DNA of 64,000 nt from Trichoplax sp. H2 (Eukaryota > Placozoa > Uniplacotomia > Trichoplacea), in NCBI GenBank assembly GCA_003344405.1, contig NOWV01000047.1, forward strand, positions 124,001 through 188,000. Reading direction: 5' to 3'. The notes beneath the pieces are model-generated. The model saw only the letters and a program-made list of their open reading frames with translations, did no database searches and was not told the origin of the DNA. Positions 12,692 through 23,990 of the stretch are shown piece by piece; position 1 is the first letter of the stretch; each line of letters opens with the position of its first letter. The position numbers and the translations under genes are program-made.

Positions 12692-14985
12692 TACGTACTG
12701 GATATGCACAAATAATCCTGAAATAAAGTAATTTCGATTATAGCAGTCGTCACATCTGGCAATCAGTCGTGTAAAACATGCTTTATATGCGTACTTGTAT
12801 GATTATAATGACTGGTCCATTACCCGTTCAAATTTTGAACAGGGACACAATCTCCATAAAGCCATAAAATTCAAAGATAATTGACAGCTAGATTATCTTA
12901 ATATTGCTTGTTTTACTTCGCAAAACTACAGTATGCTTGAGTACTTTTTACTTTACTATACATTATATCACTGACAGACAAATTTTACAATCATCACGGA
13001 ATTACCTTGAAGATTTCAATACTACAGTATACTACAATTTTATAGCAGTAAAAGACTTTCAGTTCGATCCAAATGGACTTTTCAAGTTTTCTTCGTTGAT
13101 CCTTGACTAATAGCCGAGATAAATAGAAGGGAAATAAAACAGATCACCGAGTAATCAGGGACGAAACGCGATTGAAAAAATGGCGATGCCTTCCGATAGG
13201 TAAATAAACAGCAATGTATGCGCTGAGGGCACAACCCGAACCTCGATATGGCAGTCCAACAAGAAGACGATAGAAGAGCCTATAGAGATCTGTGTATGGT
13301 ATTGAACTGTATCCGGTACAGTAGACGAGGACACTACCTACGTCTGTTGTTAACACCGTAGCAATGACGTAATCGTCCTTATGCAAGATGGAGAAAATTC
13401 GTTTCTTGTCTCACCAACTCATAACAGACTAGTTTTAATTATAATGGAAAGTATATATAGAATTCAAGTGGATTTATAGATTGGCTTACTGCTCTATTAA
13501 GCTGCTAGAAAAGGATTCCAGCACTGGTTGTATACGTATCCTATAGACACATGCATCGCTAGCTACTGAGCGCTGTGTAGGAAATTCTACGGACTACTTT
13601 CATTTAGCCAAACTTGGAGGAGTCCGTGGAACCCCTAAAAAAACTCGAATTTCTCGATAGGCAAACTTGCATAGTAATTTCATCAATATCCCATCACCTC
13701 AGTTGGCTGTAAATTAAGCAAGAGGGAAGGTAATAAAATGATGCAGGGAAATAGAGGTCAAATATTACCAAGGTGCATATCCAAAATGTACTATGAGACA
13801 TCGTCAGTGTTCAAAATTGACAGATTAATAACAGTACATGTACGCGAAATATCACCAGCAGGATATTCTGTTAGTACAGTATATGCTTGGGGTATTTCGC
13901 CAATTCTACTTGTACTTTACATTATGTTATACTCCATTACACATTTTACGTAGTCTCTATTGGTTGTTTTGCATAACGAATACATTTTATTTTATTTTAT
14001 ATTCAACGATATACGAAATAACAACATAAACGAATTTAGTAGCAGTTTCATCTTTTTGATAAAAGGCATTCAATATATACAGTACGTTAAATTTTTCATT
14101 AAACTACATGCTTACGGCATATATTGCGTAGTATCAATTTGTTGATTGGGATGTAGATCTTATTTAATATTAGAGATAGGCAAATTCAGACTTGAAACAT
14201 TCTGATGCATATTCATCTACCATCTAAGCGAACTTATAAGCAACGCTATTGCATCTAATAAAGTATACGCTATATAACAGCAGTAGTTTAACGATAGAAA
14301 TTACTATCTTATATTAATGCCCTATCCAATGGATGTAAAATAACCCATCAAACCTATTCAGATATTTTCCTTTCTGTAGTAACTTTCCAAACTATAGCCA
14401 AAAATTGGGTTGTCAACTTCACCATTATGACAATTACTATATTCATTTATTACAGCAGATAGATTCGTAATGCCGGAATATATCTACACTAATAATTTAG
14501 TAGTAAAGCTAAATTCAAAATAAGTATGCTATAATTTCCGTAATTTCATTTACCGAATGATATTTTGAGCGCTATTTAATAAAATATGGTCAATCCAATG
14601 TTACGACAATATATTAAGGTAAATGGCACAAATGCAAACATCAAATGAATAGATCAAAAGGTCGCGTAGTTTCACTATAATACAGTAGTTGCTGACTTTT
14701 AAAAGTATAGGAACTGCTACTATTCCAAGATTCAACGTAAGCGACTTCAATTTAGTTCTAGGGTTCTGATCTATGTTCGTAACTTGGTATCATTTTTACA
14801 AAAGCTATTTTATAAGCAATAGTCAACGCATGCTATTATTATTTCCACGTCCAAATCTATCAAGGCGGATTAATTAAATCATTTAAAAAACAATTCAACT
14901 TATTTTGACAAGAAATACTTTCATTTTAAGCTACAGAAAATGTCCATAGCGATCTTTAAGATTGTAAATATATACGTACATTAAG
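12692..14985. other. 5' flank of TMBIM4 and 3' flank of the first Rac-like gene
   Basis: No gene is supported. The part at 13140-13640 is less AT-rich than its surroundings and is open on both strands (- 13386-13144 without an ATG, + 13248-13364 from an ATG), which could be an exon, promoter or untranslated exon, but nothing is recognisable. Small GTAC motifs occur near 13835 and 13875. Confidence 0.45.
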
Positions 14986-15567
14986 TTACAGAATTTGGCA
15001 GCAATTTTTTTTCTTCGGCCATAGTTTTCGTCGAATTAAAACGAGTTTCGTCGCTTCTTCGAAAATTTCCTTTAGGCCATGACGATTAAAGGAAGAACAT
15101 TCAAAATATCGAATAGCACCAATAGCTCTAGCTAATTTTAGACCTGTACTGCGATAGATGGGCCTGCTGTTTATTTTTTTCAATTCCTTGAGTACGTTGA
15201 TATCTTCTCGGAGATCTGTTTTTGTGCCAACTAATATTTTAGGGGTATTAGGTGAATAGCGCCTAACTTCTGAATACCATACATCGCGCACATTGTCAAA
15301 AGAATGAGGATTTACCGTAGAAAAACAAATTATAAACAAATCAGCTTGATCGTAAGAAATCGCTCTCAGCTTACTATATTCAGCTTGTCCAGCGGTATCC
15401 CATAAACCAAGGCTAATAACTTTGTCATTAATCATGAGATTCTTTGAAAAATTATCAAATACGGTAGGAATATATTCACCAGGGAAATTATCTGTCGAAT
15501 AAGTCATTAATAAACATGTCTTTCCTACCTCACCATCGCCAACAATAACACACTTTACTGATTCCAT
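14986..15567 (-). CDS. divergent Rac-like small GTPase, intronless
   Basis: 193-residue Rho-family GTPase collinear with human Rac1 (192). Motifs: P-loop GDGEVGKT (10-17), switch I YIPTVFDN (32-39, T35 kept), switch II DTAGQAEY (57-64, Q61 kept), TKTDL for guanine binding, ECSS for the G5 loop, a basic tail and CQIL as the CAAX box. The terminal leucine predicts geranylgeranylation and membrane attachment. Two nucleotide-pocket positions differ from Rac: residue 13 is Glu rather than Ala, and the G5 SAL motif is SSF. The ATG at 15567-15565 is the first in frame. A second Rac-like gene lies 5.8 kb to the right in the same orientation. It is Rac-related but too divergent to name as a specific Rho subtype. 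Confidence 0.93.
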   Translation of the reverse strand: MESVKCVIVGDGEVGKTCLLMTYSTDNFPGEYIPTVFDNFSKNLMINDKVISLGLWDTAGQAEYSKLRAISYDQADLFIICFSTVNPHSFDNVRDVWYSEVRRYSPNTPKILVGTKTDLREDINVLKELKKINSRPIYRSTGLKLARAIGAIRYFECSSFNRHGLKEIFEEATKLVLIRRKLWPKKKNCCQIL

Positions 15568-17674
15568 TTTGTGGACGAGATATTTGCTTGCAATAAGTGA
15601 AATGTACTGTTGATCGGTATTTGAGCCTGCCTCAATCTACTTTAATGCAACTGCAATATTAAGCTTGTTTAATGTTAATTTAGTTTCTTGAAAAAATGTA
15701 CCAGCGACTATTTCAATTGTCCAATACCGTATATTTTTCGTGAATTAGTATTGAAATTTCCAAGAATCATGTATAAATCCTATTTTTCAATTAGCAGCTC
15801 TCATCATATCAATCGACTAATTGATTTAAGTGAAATATGGTCCTATACTAGGATTCTTTTTTGCGCTCGAGCTAAGCCAACGAAGGAGGTAAATACGAGC
15901 AGCTTTTTAAATTTTCACGTTGGACGTCAAATATTAATCACCGACTTTTTATAGGGGCTTACACTTGGGCTGGAATGATGTATTTTTCGATTTCAATTGA
16001 GAATACACATGTGGATCTTACAAGTGTTATAAGAAACTGACAAACAGCGTTCATGAAGGCTCTTGGCTACCAGTTCTGATACCATATGCAATAGCCAAAG
16101 GCAATAAATGCGTATTACTACGACTAAAGTTACTACAGTATGAGTGATCTACCACCAAATCAGATAGTAAACAGAGCGCAGCCTATAATTTTAATTAAGA
16201 TCTTTGAGAAGTTTTGAATAGTTTCGACTAATAATATTACAGGGTGTACAATGCATTAAAGTGTGCAATGTAATTAATCAATTATATTCACTATTTATCT
16301 GTTTTCTCCATTATTCTATTCCTCTACTAGCTTACAAGTATGTAAACATTCCTGATTAATTACAGCTTCAATGACGTATCGAGATGGATACCAAAGTTAT
16401 TTTGACGTAGTCTAGAAGATAATTACCTTACCTTATCATCGAAATTCGATAACAATTTGGTTAGACCAAAATAATTCAATTATCGTGTAGTACTACTGGA
16501 CAGCATACGATTATGTCAACACTACTACGACGTAGAATCGCTGGATTGAACAAGGTTGATTGTCCTCTCTTGTTGTTATTTTCGACATCAAGCAGTATCG
16601 CAAAAATAGACTAACAAGGTGCAATACAACTTAACGAAAGTAGCAATCCCCCTTCTAAACCATCTGCTAGCAATGTCCAGTAGAAACATTTTTCATCTAA
16701 TTTGATCTTATTGAATAGATTAGGCAATAACTTCAATTCAGATTCGATAGATGATATTCTATTAGATTACATAAAGGAGAAATATTGAATTTTTAAGCTT
16801 CGAGCTACTTACGAACACCTAGACAATACTGTACCTTCAACATCAATTATGATTCTAGTACAGCATACTTTAATGAAATTAAGACAATAATGATTCATCT
16901 TGGCTACCAAAGAATGAATTAATTATTAAATAGTTTGACTCCTACATTATCTTTTGGTATGATATCGTTTTATCGTTTGATAGATTTGCAATATTTACCA
17001 AGGTTAGTATGCATTGTATGCAAACTATGCACACACTATGCTGACGTCTGCATATCGATCACAGTTTCAAGCAAAAATTGATCTAGGAAAGGTCAAGAGC
17101 CCTCCCATTCAACGTTAGTTTATCAATGCCAATCATAATGCTTATTTTTATATCGATTTTCAAGTTAATGCTATAGCCTATAGGTACTAGGTACTGTACA
17201 GTATTTTCAACATGCTCTTATTTTACTTTTGGAGCTGCTTAAATCAGCATAAAACGCCTATTGCTTTTTACCTGGATATGCAGATCCGTAGGTTACAACG
17301 GTGAAAATGGCATGTACCTAGTGGAGCAGCTCCAATATCTGGAATTAAGGTTAACGTTTTGTACAATTTCATTAGGAAGAAAACTGCTGGAATTATTCGA
17401 TAAGGGCGCGGTAGAATGTACAGTATATTAATTTAATTGAACGATAATATTTGCGAATACCGTCTACACTACTGTGCTTAGCACGTTGTTTTCTTACCTC
17501 TCTACGTTTTAAACTGCGGTACCAATACAGTAGACAGTAGCGCACTTTCGAAGGTAGCTAGAGCTGTTTACGAATCTGATAACAGACTGCCTGCATCGTA
17601 TTTGTGCTCTCCAAGTGTAAATGTAATGGCATGTGTTTACGTCTGAAAAAAGAGAAAATTGAGGAGTTTTCCCT
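15568..17674. other. 5' flank of the first Rac-like gene, no gene seen
   Basis: AT-rich intergenic DNA with isolated GTAC motifs near 17195 and 17418. A weak open frame at 15688-15954 lacks any recognisable domain. A GC-richer part starts near 17460 and leads into the repeat described next. Confidence 0.5.
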
Positions 17675-18070
17675 AGCTAAAGCATACTTTGGATGCAATC
17701 AAGGGCTATTTAATAGACACAGTACTGTACAGTCGGTATTGCAATCCACATAGACTGGCTTGCATCTACGCATTGCATTGCATTGGCGCATCGAATCCTA
17801 AAATGGATTTGTCTAAAGCATGCTTTTGGTGTTGTTAATGGGCTGGCTTGTATCTACCCATTGCATTGGCGTCTTAAGCATGCTTTTGGCGTTGTTAATG
17901 GACTGGCTTGTGTCCTACGTTTGTTGCATCGAATATTCCAATTGGCGCCTCCAACGGCCCCTAAAAATTTTGATTGGTGTAAAGCATATTTTTGGTGCTG
18001 ACTGATTTAAAGAAAACATACTTTTAGCGCAATCAATGCACACTTGCTTAACCCATGAACTAACTTGACA
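17675..18070. repeat. degenerate ~60 bp tandem repeat
   Basis: The two best copies, aagcatgcttttggtgttgt at 17816 and aagcatgcttttggcgttgt at 17876, each run on into aatggNctggcttgt. More diverged copies start near 17680, 17980 and 18013 (aaagcatacttt, aaagcatatttttgg, aaacatacttttagc). The open frames here repeat the peptide KHAFGVVNGLA and are products of the repeat, not evidence of a gene. Confidence 0.75.
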
Positions 18071-21064
18071 TTTGCCCCTCAAATGCTCATTGCATATGGC
18101 ATACTGTAAAAAAAAGGAAATGATTATTCAGCATTCAGTAAGTGCATTTGGCGCAGTCATGGATCGACCACTAGAACACCTAGTGTTGAACAAGTAGTGA
18201 GTCATGTCGGAGTCTAATAGACTCGTACTCATACTGGACGGCAAGCTGCAGGTGTTGCTGTTTTTAGTGCTCTAGACTAGTGATGCGAAACGAGCGCATG
18301 AGAATATTTGGTGAGAGCTTTCGCCTTAGCCATGATAAGACTCAGAAATAAATTCAGCGTTAATATAATAGAAATGTATGGACAGCTCTGTTAGGTGAAT
18401 ATTTGCAATTGAAGTAGGTGATTTGGCTATTTTAAGGATTTTATCAATAATGGAATCGTTATAATACGATGCTCTGGAGTCATAATTTTCCTTGAATTGT
18501 ATGTTACAACTTAACACCATTCTTAACCATCAAGCATAATCTAATTATTCTAATTATTATACTGCAAGAATGCTGAAAAAATACGGAATCAATTATTCCA
18601 TCTAGGTAGAAGGTATGCTGAATGATTGTACCTCAATACACTAATTTGATTACGCCCATAATTTGGAGGAGTTGATAATGACATCAAAAGTGAAGGGAAG
18701 ATATTTATTGTATTTCCTGTCAGCTACGTCTTACAAATTGGAAAACAAGATTTCCTACCATCTCCGTATAAGCAGAGTGCAAAGCGTAAAATTGTAATGA
18801 ACGTTGCTAATCTTTAATCTTTAATACTGTATGTTGCACTATGCGCTCTTTGATCAACGGTCAATATCATTTTTAGCATAGTCGATAATAAATATACATT
18901 GACACTAACTAGAATCACTACAGCATTTTCTTGTTACTTATTAGCTGTTCTGCTGTGATATATACGATTTCATTTTCCCCTCAATTTTAAGGTAACAGGT
19001 CAGTCATTTGTCGTCAAACTGCAATGACAACATAGACTTTGTTTCCTCACGAGATACGATTCAAATACGGAGCTTGACAATTGGCTTTAACGATGATGAT
19101 CTACCGTTCATTTAGAAATAAGTTTTGCGATTTACTTTTTATTTTTTTCGACTGAATAAAGGTTTTCTCTACTCTTGAGTTACTAACATGTCCAGTACTT
19201 AGCGGGGTTTCTCGTCGGCGAAAATAGTACCATAAGCTGGGAGCAGGAATATTAAAATTTTAGTTAGGTCTAACCATATCTATCATCAAAACCATTTACC
19301 GGTTCTATAAAATTGTGTTGACTAGTTGGCTTATACTTTGATACAATTGCATTGCAAGCAAGAAAGAACATACTCGTATACGGTACGTATCTAATCGAAA
19401 TTATGATACTGAATGCCTGACTAGTGATTCACAGAATGTGGTTTTGGTTAAGACACTAGAAATTTAGAAAATTGTGATACGTTGTTTAATAGATTTACCA
19501 GACCGTATATTATTATTTAAAAGTGATTTCATTTCTCTCCTTTTCTTGGTAAGATATTCCCCATACATTTTACAGTAATAATTCGATCAAAGTCTTGGCC
19601 ATTAGACACAGATGTATGGTAGTATTTTGAAAACCAGTTTGCATTGTCCACAGGATTGTTAAATTGTAGCTTAAGCATAATATCGTTATAATCACTCTTA
19701 CTAAAGCATTAGAAGTTACTATAGTAAAATTGATCGTGTTAAGCAAATAATTATCGTTTGTACATTTTGTATATGATATGATACGAGTATACAGTATATG
19801 GAACCTAACTGCCATAGTAAAACAGCGAAAAGAAGCAGATATTAAATTCCCAAAATTAGTTACCAATAGTTTATTGATTAGTAATATTGTTATTGGTTAT
19901 TTTTGAATATCAAAAAATAAATCGAAATTCACATCTTGATAATCAGAAATTTATGCTTTCGAAAAGGATTTGCTCAGTGATTAGTAATGTTGTGATATTG
20001 ATCATGGAACATAACATTTGCAAGATTACTCTATGATACAATCAACAGCCATATTGAAATACTATAATTGCATTTCGCTTCCTAAATTGCCTTGCTGACT
20101 TTCACATCCAAAGGTGATTAGAGAGTTGTTACAATATCTTTCTCTCGTTAGCGATGCAATAAACATATAGCAATCCTGAACTAACATAATGGCTATAACA
20201 TTGCCTAAGATTAGTTATTCCATAGCATATAGTTGTAGATATTGTATTTGTTTATTAGGAATGGTATTCGAGCATCACTTTTAAAACGCTGGTTTTGAAA
20301 GGATTACAGCAGTACTCTGTCTACCGTCATCACTATCTGGTATTGTCATGATGTACCAGTCGATATCAATTGTTATTTATTTATAGATGTGCTGAAGAAT
20401 TTCAATTTCAAACTTTAATCATCCGACTTTGATCCACGGTCGTCTGTAAGCTTGCATCCATTGAGAAAATTCTAAACCAATCAATTTTTACAGTAAACAT
20501 CTCAACTGTTGCAATTGTGTATCGTGCAAACTATAATCACGAAATAACATTCGCTTGATAGATAGAAAACCGTTGATTATAACTTGAAAAATACTATAAC
20601 AGCGAAAGAACTGCATCTGCTATGGATGATATTATGCATTATGCGCCTTGATTACTTCCAATACCGTAATGATAAATTGCTGAAGTCATCAAATTAAGGG
20701 AAATCTGGCCAGAGAATTAATATAAATAATATTACGATAGCAAGTTTAGAGTTGAATGAGTAATTTCACTACTTTTCCTAATATTTCTATCTTTTAGCGA
20801 TAATAGCCCAACACGATTCCTAGTTTCTAGTAAGATATAATTAGAAATAGAATGGTATAATCTTAGCTTGAAATACGCGTAAGTGATATCATTTAAGAAT
20901 CAAGATGTAGTCTGTAGAAGAATATAATACTAATCGCTAATAGCTATAGTCAATACAGAATAAGTTATCCTTAAATTAGTAGATTGCAGAATTTCTCTTT
21001 ATGTATACAGTAGCATAGGAGTTTAACAATCGTTGTTGCACACGTCAGTAGTACAACATTTAAT
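18071..21064. other. intergenic, no gene seen
   Basis: No exon with splice context, no RNA gene and no clear mobile element. Open frames at 18326-18520 and 19570-19866 on - lack an ATG or a recognisable motif. Confidence 0.5.
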
Positions 21065-21292
21065 TTAGGGTAGCTAGACTTTAAAACGGCTTATAGAGTA
21101 AGTATCATTCTTGCGTAAGCACTATTATGAAGATGCATCACTAAGTTGGGGCTAGACTTAAAAAAACTGCGCAAAAGTGTTATATACTTTTGTAAATATA
21201 CATTACTGGGTTCCAGCTAGACTTAAAAACTGCTCATAAGTGCTAGGTAGGTACTAAATTAGATATACATCATTGAATTCCAGTAAGCTAGA
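21065..21292. repeat. three-copy ~85 bp degenerate tandem repeat
   Basis: The phrase gctagactt(a)aaaa...ctg/cgg recurs near 21071, 21151 and 21208, each followed by a ca/aagtg element and a tacatta/tacatca element, then by ttggggctag or ttccagctag. It lies just past the 3' end of the second Rac-like gene. Confidence 0.6.
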
Positions 21293-21413
21293 ATAAAGAA
21301 TGAAATAAAGTAGTTGCACTTGAATTGTCGTCTATCTACAAGGCTTAGACGCTTCTATTCCCCTTGAACTAACCTACATGATAGATTGTTACAGACTTCT
21401 ACTGGATTGGAAA

Positions 21414-22001
21414 TTACAAAACTTTACAATGTTTTTTCTTCTTTTTGGCTGGTGCAACATCCTTATATAATACAATATTGATGGCTTCATCAAATACTTC
21501 TTTTAAACCTTTCTTGGATAATGCTGAACATTCGACATAATTCACTGCTCCTATTTTCTTAGCTAACTTTCGACCTTCTTCGAATGGAATTGGACGTTGA
21601 TTGTTTTCTTGCATAAAGGCATTAGCTTCTTTATCTTCACGCAAATCTAGCTTGGTTCCAATTAATAAGATTGGAGCATCAGGGCAGTGATGTCTTAATT
21701 CTGGTGTCCATTTCTGTAAGACATTGTTAAAGGATGAAGGTGATACTACTGAAAAACATAATAAAAAGATATTCGTTTCTGGATATGATAGAGGTCTTAA
21801 TCGATCATATCCTTCTTGTCCAGCAGTATCCCAAAGACCCAGATGGATTGGCATCTTTTCTACCAATACATCAACGGTATAGTTATCAAAAACGGTAGGA
21901 ATATATTCGCCAGGAAATGAATTAGTTGTATAAGTGATTAACATGGCCGTCTTTCCTACGCCACCATCACCAACCACCACACTCTTGATTGATTTAAGCA
22001 T
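21414..22001 (-). CDS. Rac-family small GTPase, intronless
   Basis: 195-residue Rho GTPase much closer to canonical Rac than its neighbour at 15 kb. P-loop GDGGVGKT (11-18), switch [14 protein letters not shown], switch [28 protein letters not shown] and ECSALSKKG are all intact, and the tail is strongly basic (six Lys and His before CKVL). The CAAX leucine predicts geranylgeranylation; the polybasic stretch predicts binding to acidic membranes. Expected role: actin control through GEF/GAP-regulated GTP cycling. The start ATG (22001-21999) aligns with the N-terminus of Rac1 plus one residue. It lacks introns, as does the other Rac-like gene, in a region where most genes have 7-13 exons. Confidence 0.95.
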   Translation of the reverse strand: MLKSIKSVVVGDGGVGKTAMLITYTTNSFPGEYIPTVFDNYTVDVLVEKMPIHLGLWDTAGQEGYDRLRPLSYPETNIFLLCFSVVSPSSFNNVLQKWTPELRHHCPDAPILLIGTKLDLREDKEANAFMQENNQRPIPFEEGRKLAKKIGAVNYVECSALSKKGLKEVFDEAINIVLYKDVAPAKKKKKHCKVL

Positions 22002-22297
22002 GATGGCCCAGTTATTTTATTCCTTTACAACAAAGAAAGAAATTACGTTACACAAGAATAACTTAATTACTATACAAATAAAGGTCTATTTTTTTATACC
22101 CAAGTTAATATGTTCTAAAAAATAAAATTAGTTGCTTTCAAGTTGTCACTAAAGTATTGATCACTTGTTGAACTTGATTAACCTATCAAGTCTGATACAG
22201 AATAAAGCTTTAACGTTGCACTTCCAATTATATATAATTCATCAATCGTCAATTTAACACTTAGGTGCTATGCAAAGGAATCGTATAACTTCTAAAT

Positions 22298-22528
22298 ATG
22301 ACTATAGCTAGTCCTCACTCGTCATCAGAATATGAAAGACAGGACGAAAGGTTCAAGACTGTCATTTACTTTTCGACTCAAGTTATGAGAATGAAGTCAT
22401 ATATTCAGAATACATATTTGGAAATTAAAATGGACTTGATCCAGCAAGATAAAGGGGTTTTAACGCAAGTATGTAGTAATAGAATAAAGGTCAATGCCAT
22501 CTCGCGATTTGGTGAGGACGTCAAATAG
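22298..22528 (+). CDS. small ATG-initiated ORF, doubtful
   Basis: 76 codons from an ATG 297 bp upstream of, and divergent from, the Rac gene. The product is hydrophilic with no signal peptide, membrane segment or known motif. It ends just before the tandem array at 22.55 kb. It may be chance; no splice or homology evidence supports it. Confidence 0.15.
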   Translation: MTIASPHSSSEYERQDERFKTVIYFSTQVMRMKSYIQNTYLEIKMDLIQQDKGVLTQVCSNRIKVNAISRFGEDVK

Positions 22529-22549
22529 AGCATTAAATAATGTAACTTT

Positions 22550-23990
22550 GATATCAAAGCCATTCAAAAAATGAGCTGTGGCACCCACTGACGCCATCAT
22601 TTATTGAAGCGATACGATTAAAATGGAGTTAAAAATCGAGGTATAAAAACAATTACATCTAGTGTGAAGAGCATCTTGCAGATATTTGCTTGGAAATCAA
22701 TGAACAGATAGCTATCAATTTTCGTCTTACTGTAGAAACAGTCTTTTAGTCATGGCAGTAACCATGGACATCGATATTCAATAGTGATTGTTGCTAAATA
22801 TGGCACTGGCTGATGACATTGAAATCGAACTAATGAGCATTAAGTTTCGATAATCATCACATTGAACGTGAAGAGCATACCGGATTACATAGATTTTTAA
22901 TAAGAGATCATGAGGCTAGTAGCTGATAGCGTTGATTTTGTGATAAACTTTACTTTAAAATAGCAATTATTTTAGTATAGCTGCGATACTGACTGATATT
23001 ATTCTTCATTAAGTTAGTTGCATTAAAATACCACTAAAATGCCTCGAGTTTCGATAATCAACGCATTGAACGTGAAGAGTATACTGTATTACAGAGATTT
23101 CACTTAGAGATGAAGTAGCTAATAGCTGGCAGCATTGACTTTAGTGTTAAAAAGGTAGAAAAAAATTATTTTCTGTCATGCCAGCAACCATGGTTATCGA
23201 GCCTAATCTCAACTTTAAAACGCTAAATAGCGATTAAGTATAACTGCAGCACTGACTGATGGCATTCATCATTAAATCTATTATATTGAAATGTTACAAC
23301 TAAAACATAGTCGCATCCAATATGAAGAGTTGAGTGAAATCTCTGCTCACTTTGAGATCAAGTTCGGTAGCTAATAGCTGTAGCAATACGTTTTTTGTTA
23401 TGGTAGAAAGAATTTTTTAGTCGTTATATCAACTATGGACATCAATCCTAATCCTAACTGGAAACGTTAAATGATGATTAAGTATGGCTACGGTACCGAC
23501 TGAAAGCATCACTCATTGAATCAATCAGATTAAATGTTAAAACTATAACAGAATCGAATTTTAGTAATTATCGCATCTAACATGAAAAGTATCTTGTAGA
23601 GATCAATAAATAAGTAGTAGCTTTTGGATAGCATAGGGTTTTATCTTAGGGTAGAATGAATTTTTCAGCCATTAAAAGCAATTACAGGCATCTTTCTTGC
23701 AATCTGGGTTACTTCTATAATGTCTGAACAATATTTTAATAATAATAATTATAATATTATTGAACTGATAGGCTAAATACAAACTTTTCAATTTTGCTAA
23801 ATAAGTCGATATTGCGAGTTTCGATAATAATCGCAGGACATCATATTAGACATTTCAGTAGGAGATCAACGAACAAATAAATATAGGGGTAAAATTAAAT
23901 TTCATTTGAGGTAGAAAGAATTTGATTCAGTAGTTAGTAGTAACTACAGATATTGTTATCATCCATTGGATTATCATGGCTGAGTAAATT
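22550..23990. repeat. degenerate tandem array, ~200-260 bp unit, about six copies
   Basis: Landmark gaacgtgaagagtatcttgcag (and variants) recurs near 22660, 22865, 23068, 23320 and 23578. A second landmark, taaccatggacatcga, recurs near 22760, 23185 and 23430, and gagtttcgataatNatcgca near 22845, 23045, 23560 and 23815. Each unit also has actgactgatggcattcat and a tagctgatagc element. Copies are strongly diverged. No reading frame is kept across copies, so it is not a protein repeat. Confidence 0.75.

Noticed and set aside
13738-14145. Three overlapping + frames of 61-71 codons
   Set aside because: Mutually overlapping in different frames, AT-driven and without motifs.
17783-18005. Two overlapping + frames with a repeated peptide
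   Set aside because: Explained by the 60 bp tandem repeat; two frames are open at once.
19570-19866. 98-codon - frame with hydrophobic stretches
   Set aside because: Begins at TTG, no in-frame ATG early, no family; hydrophobicity follows AT-rich codons.
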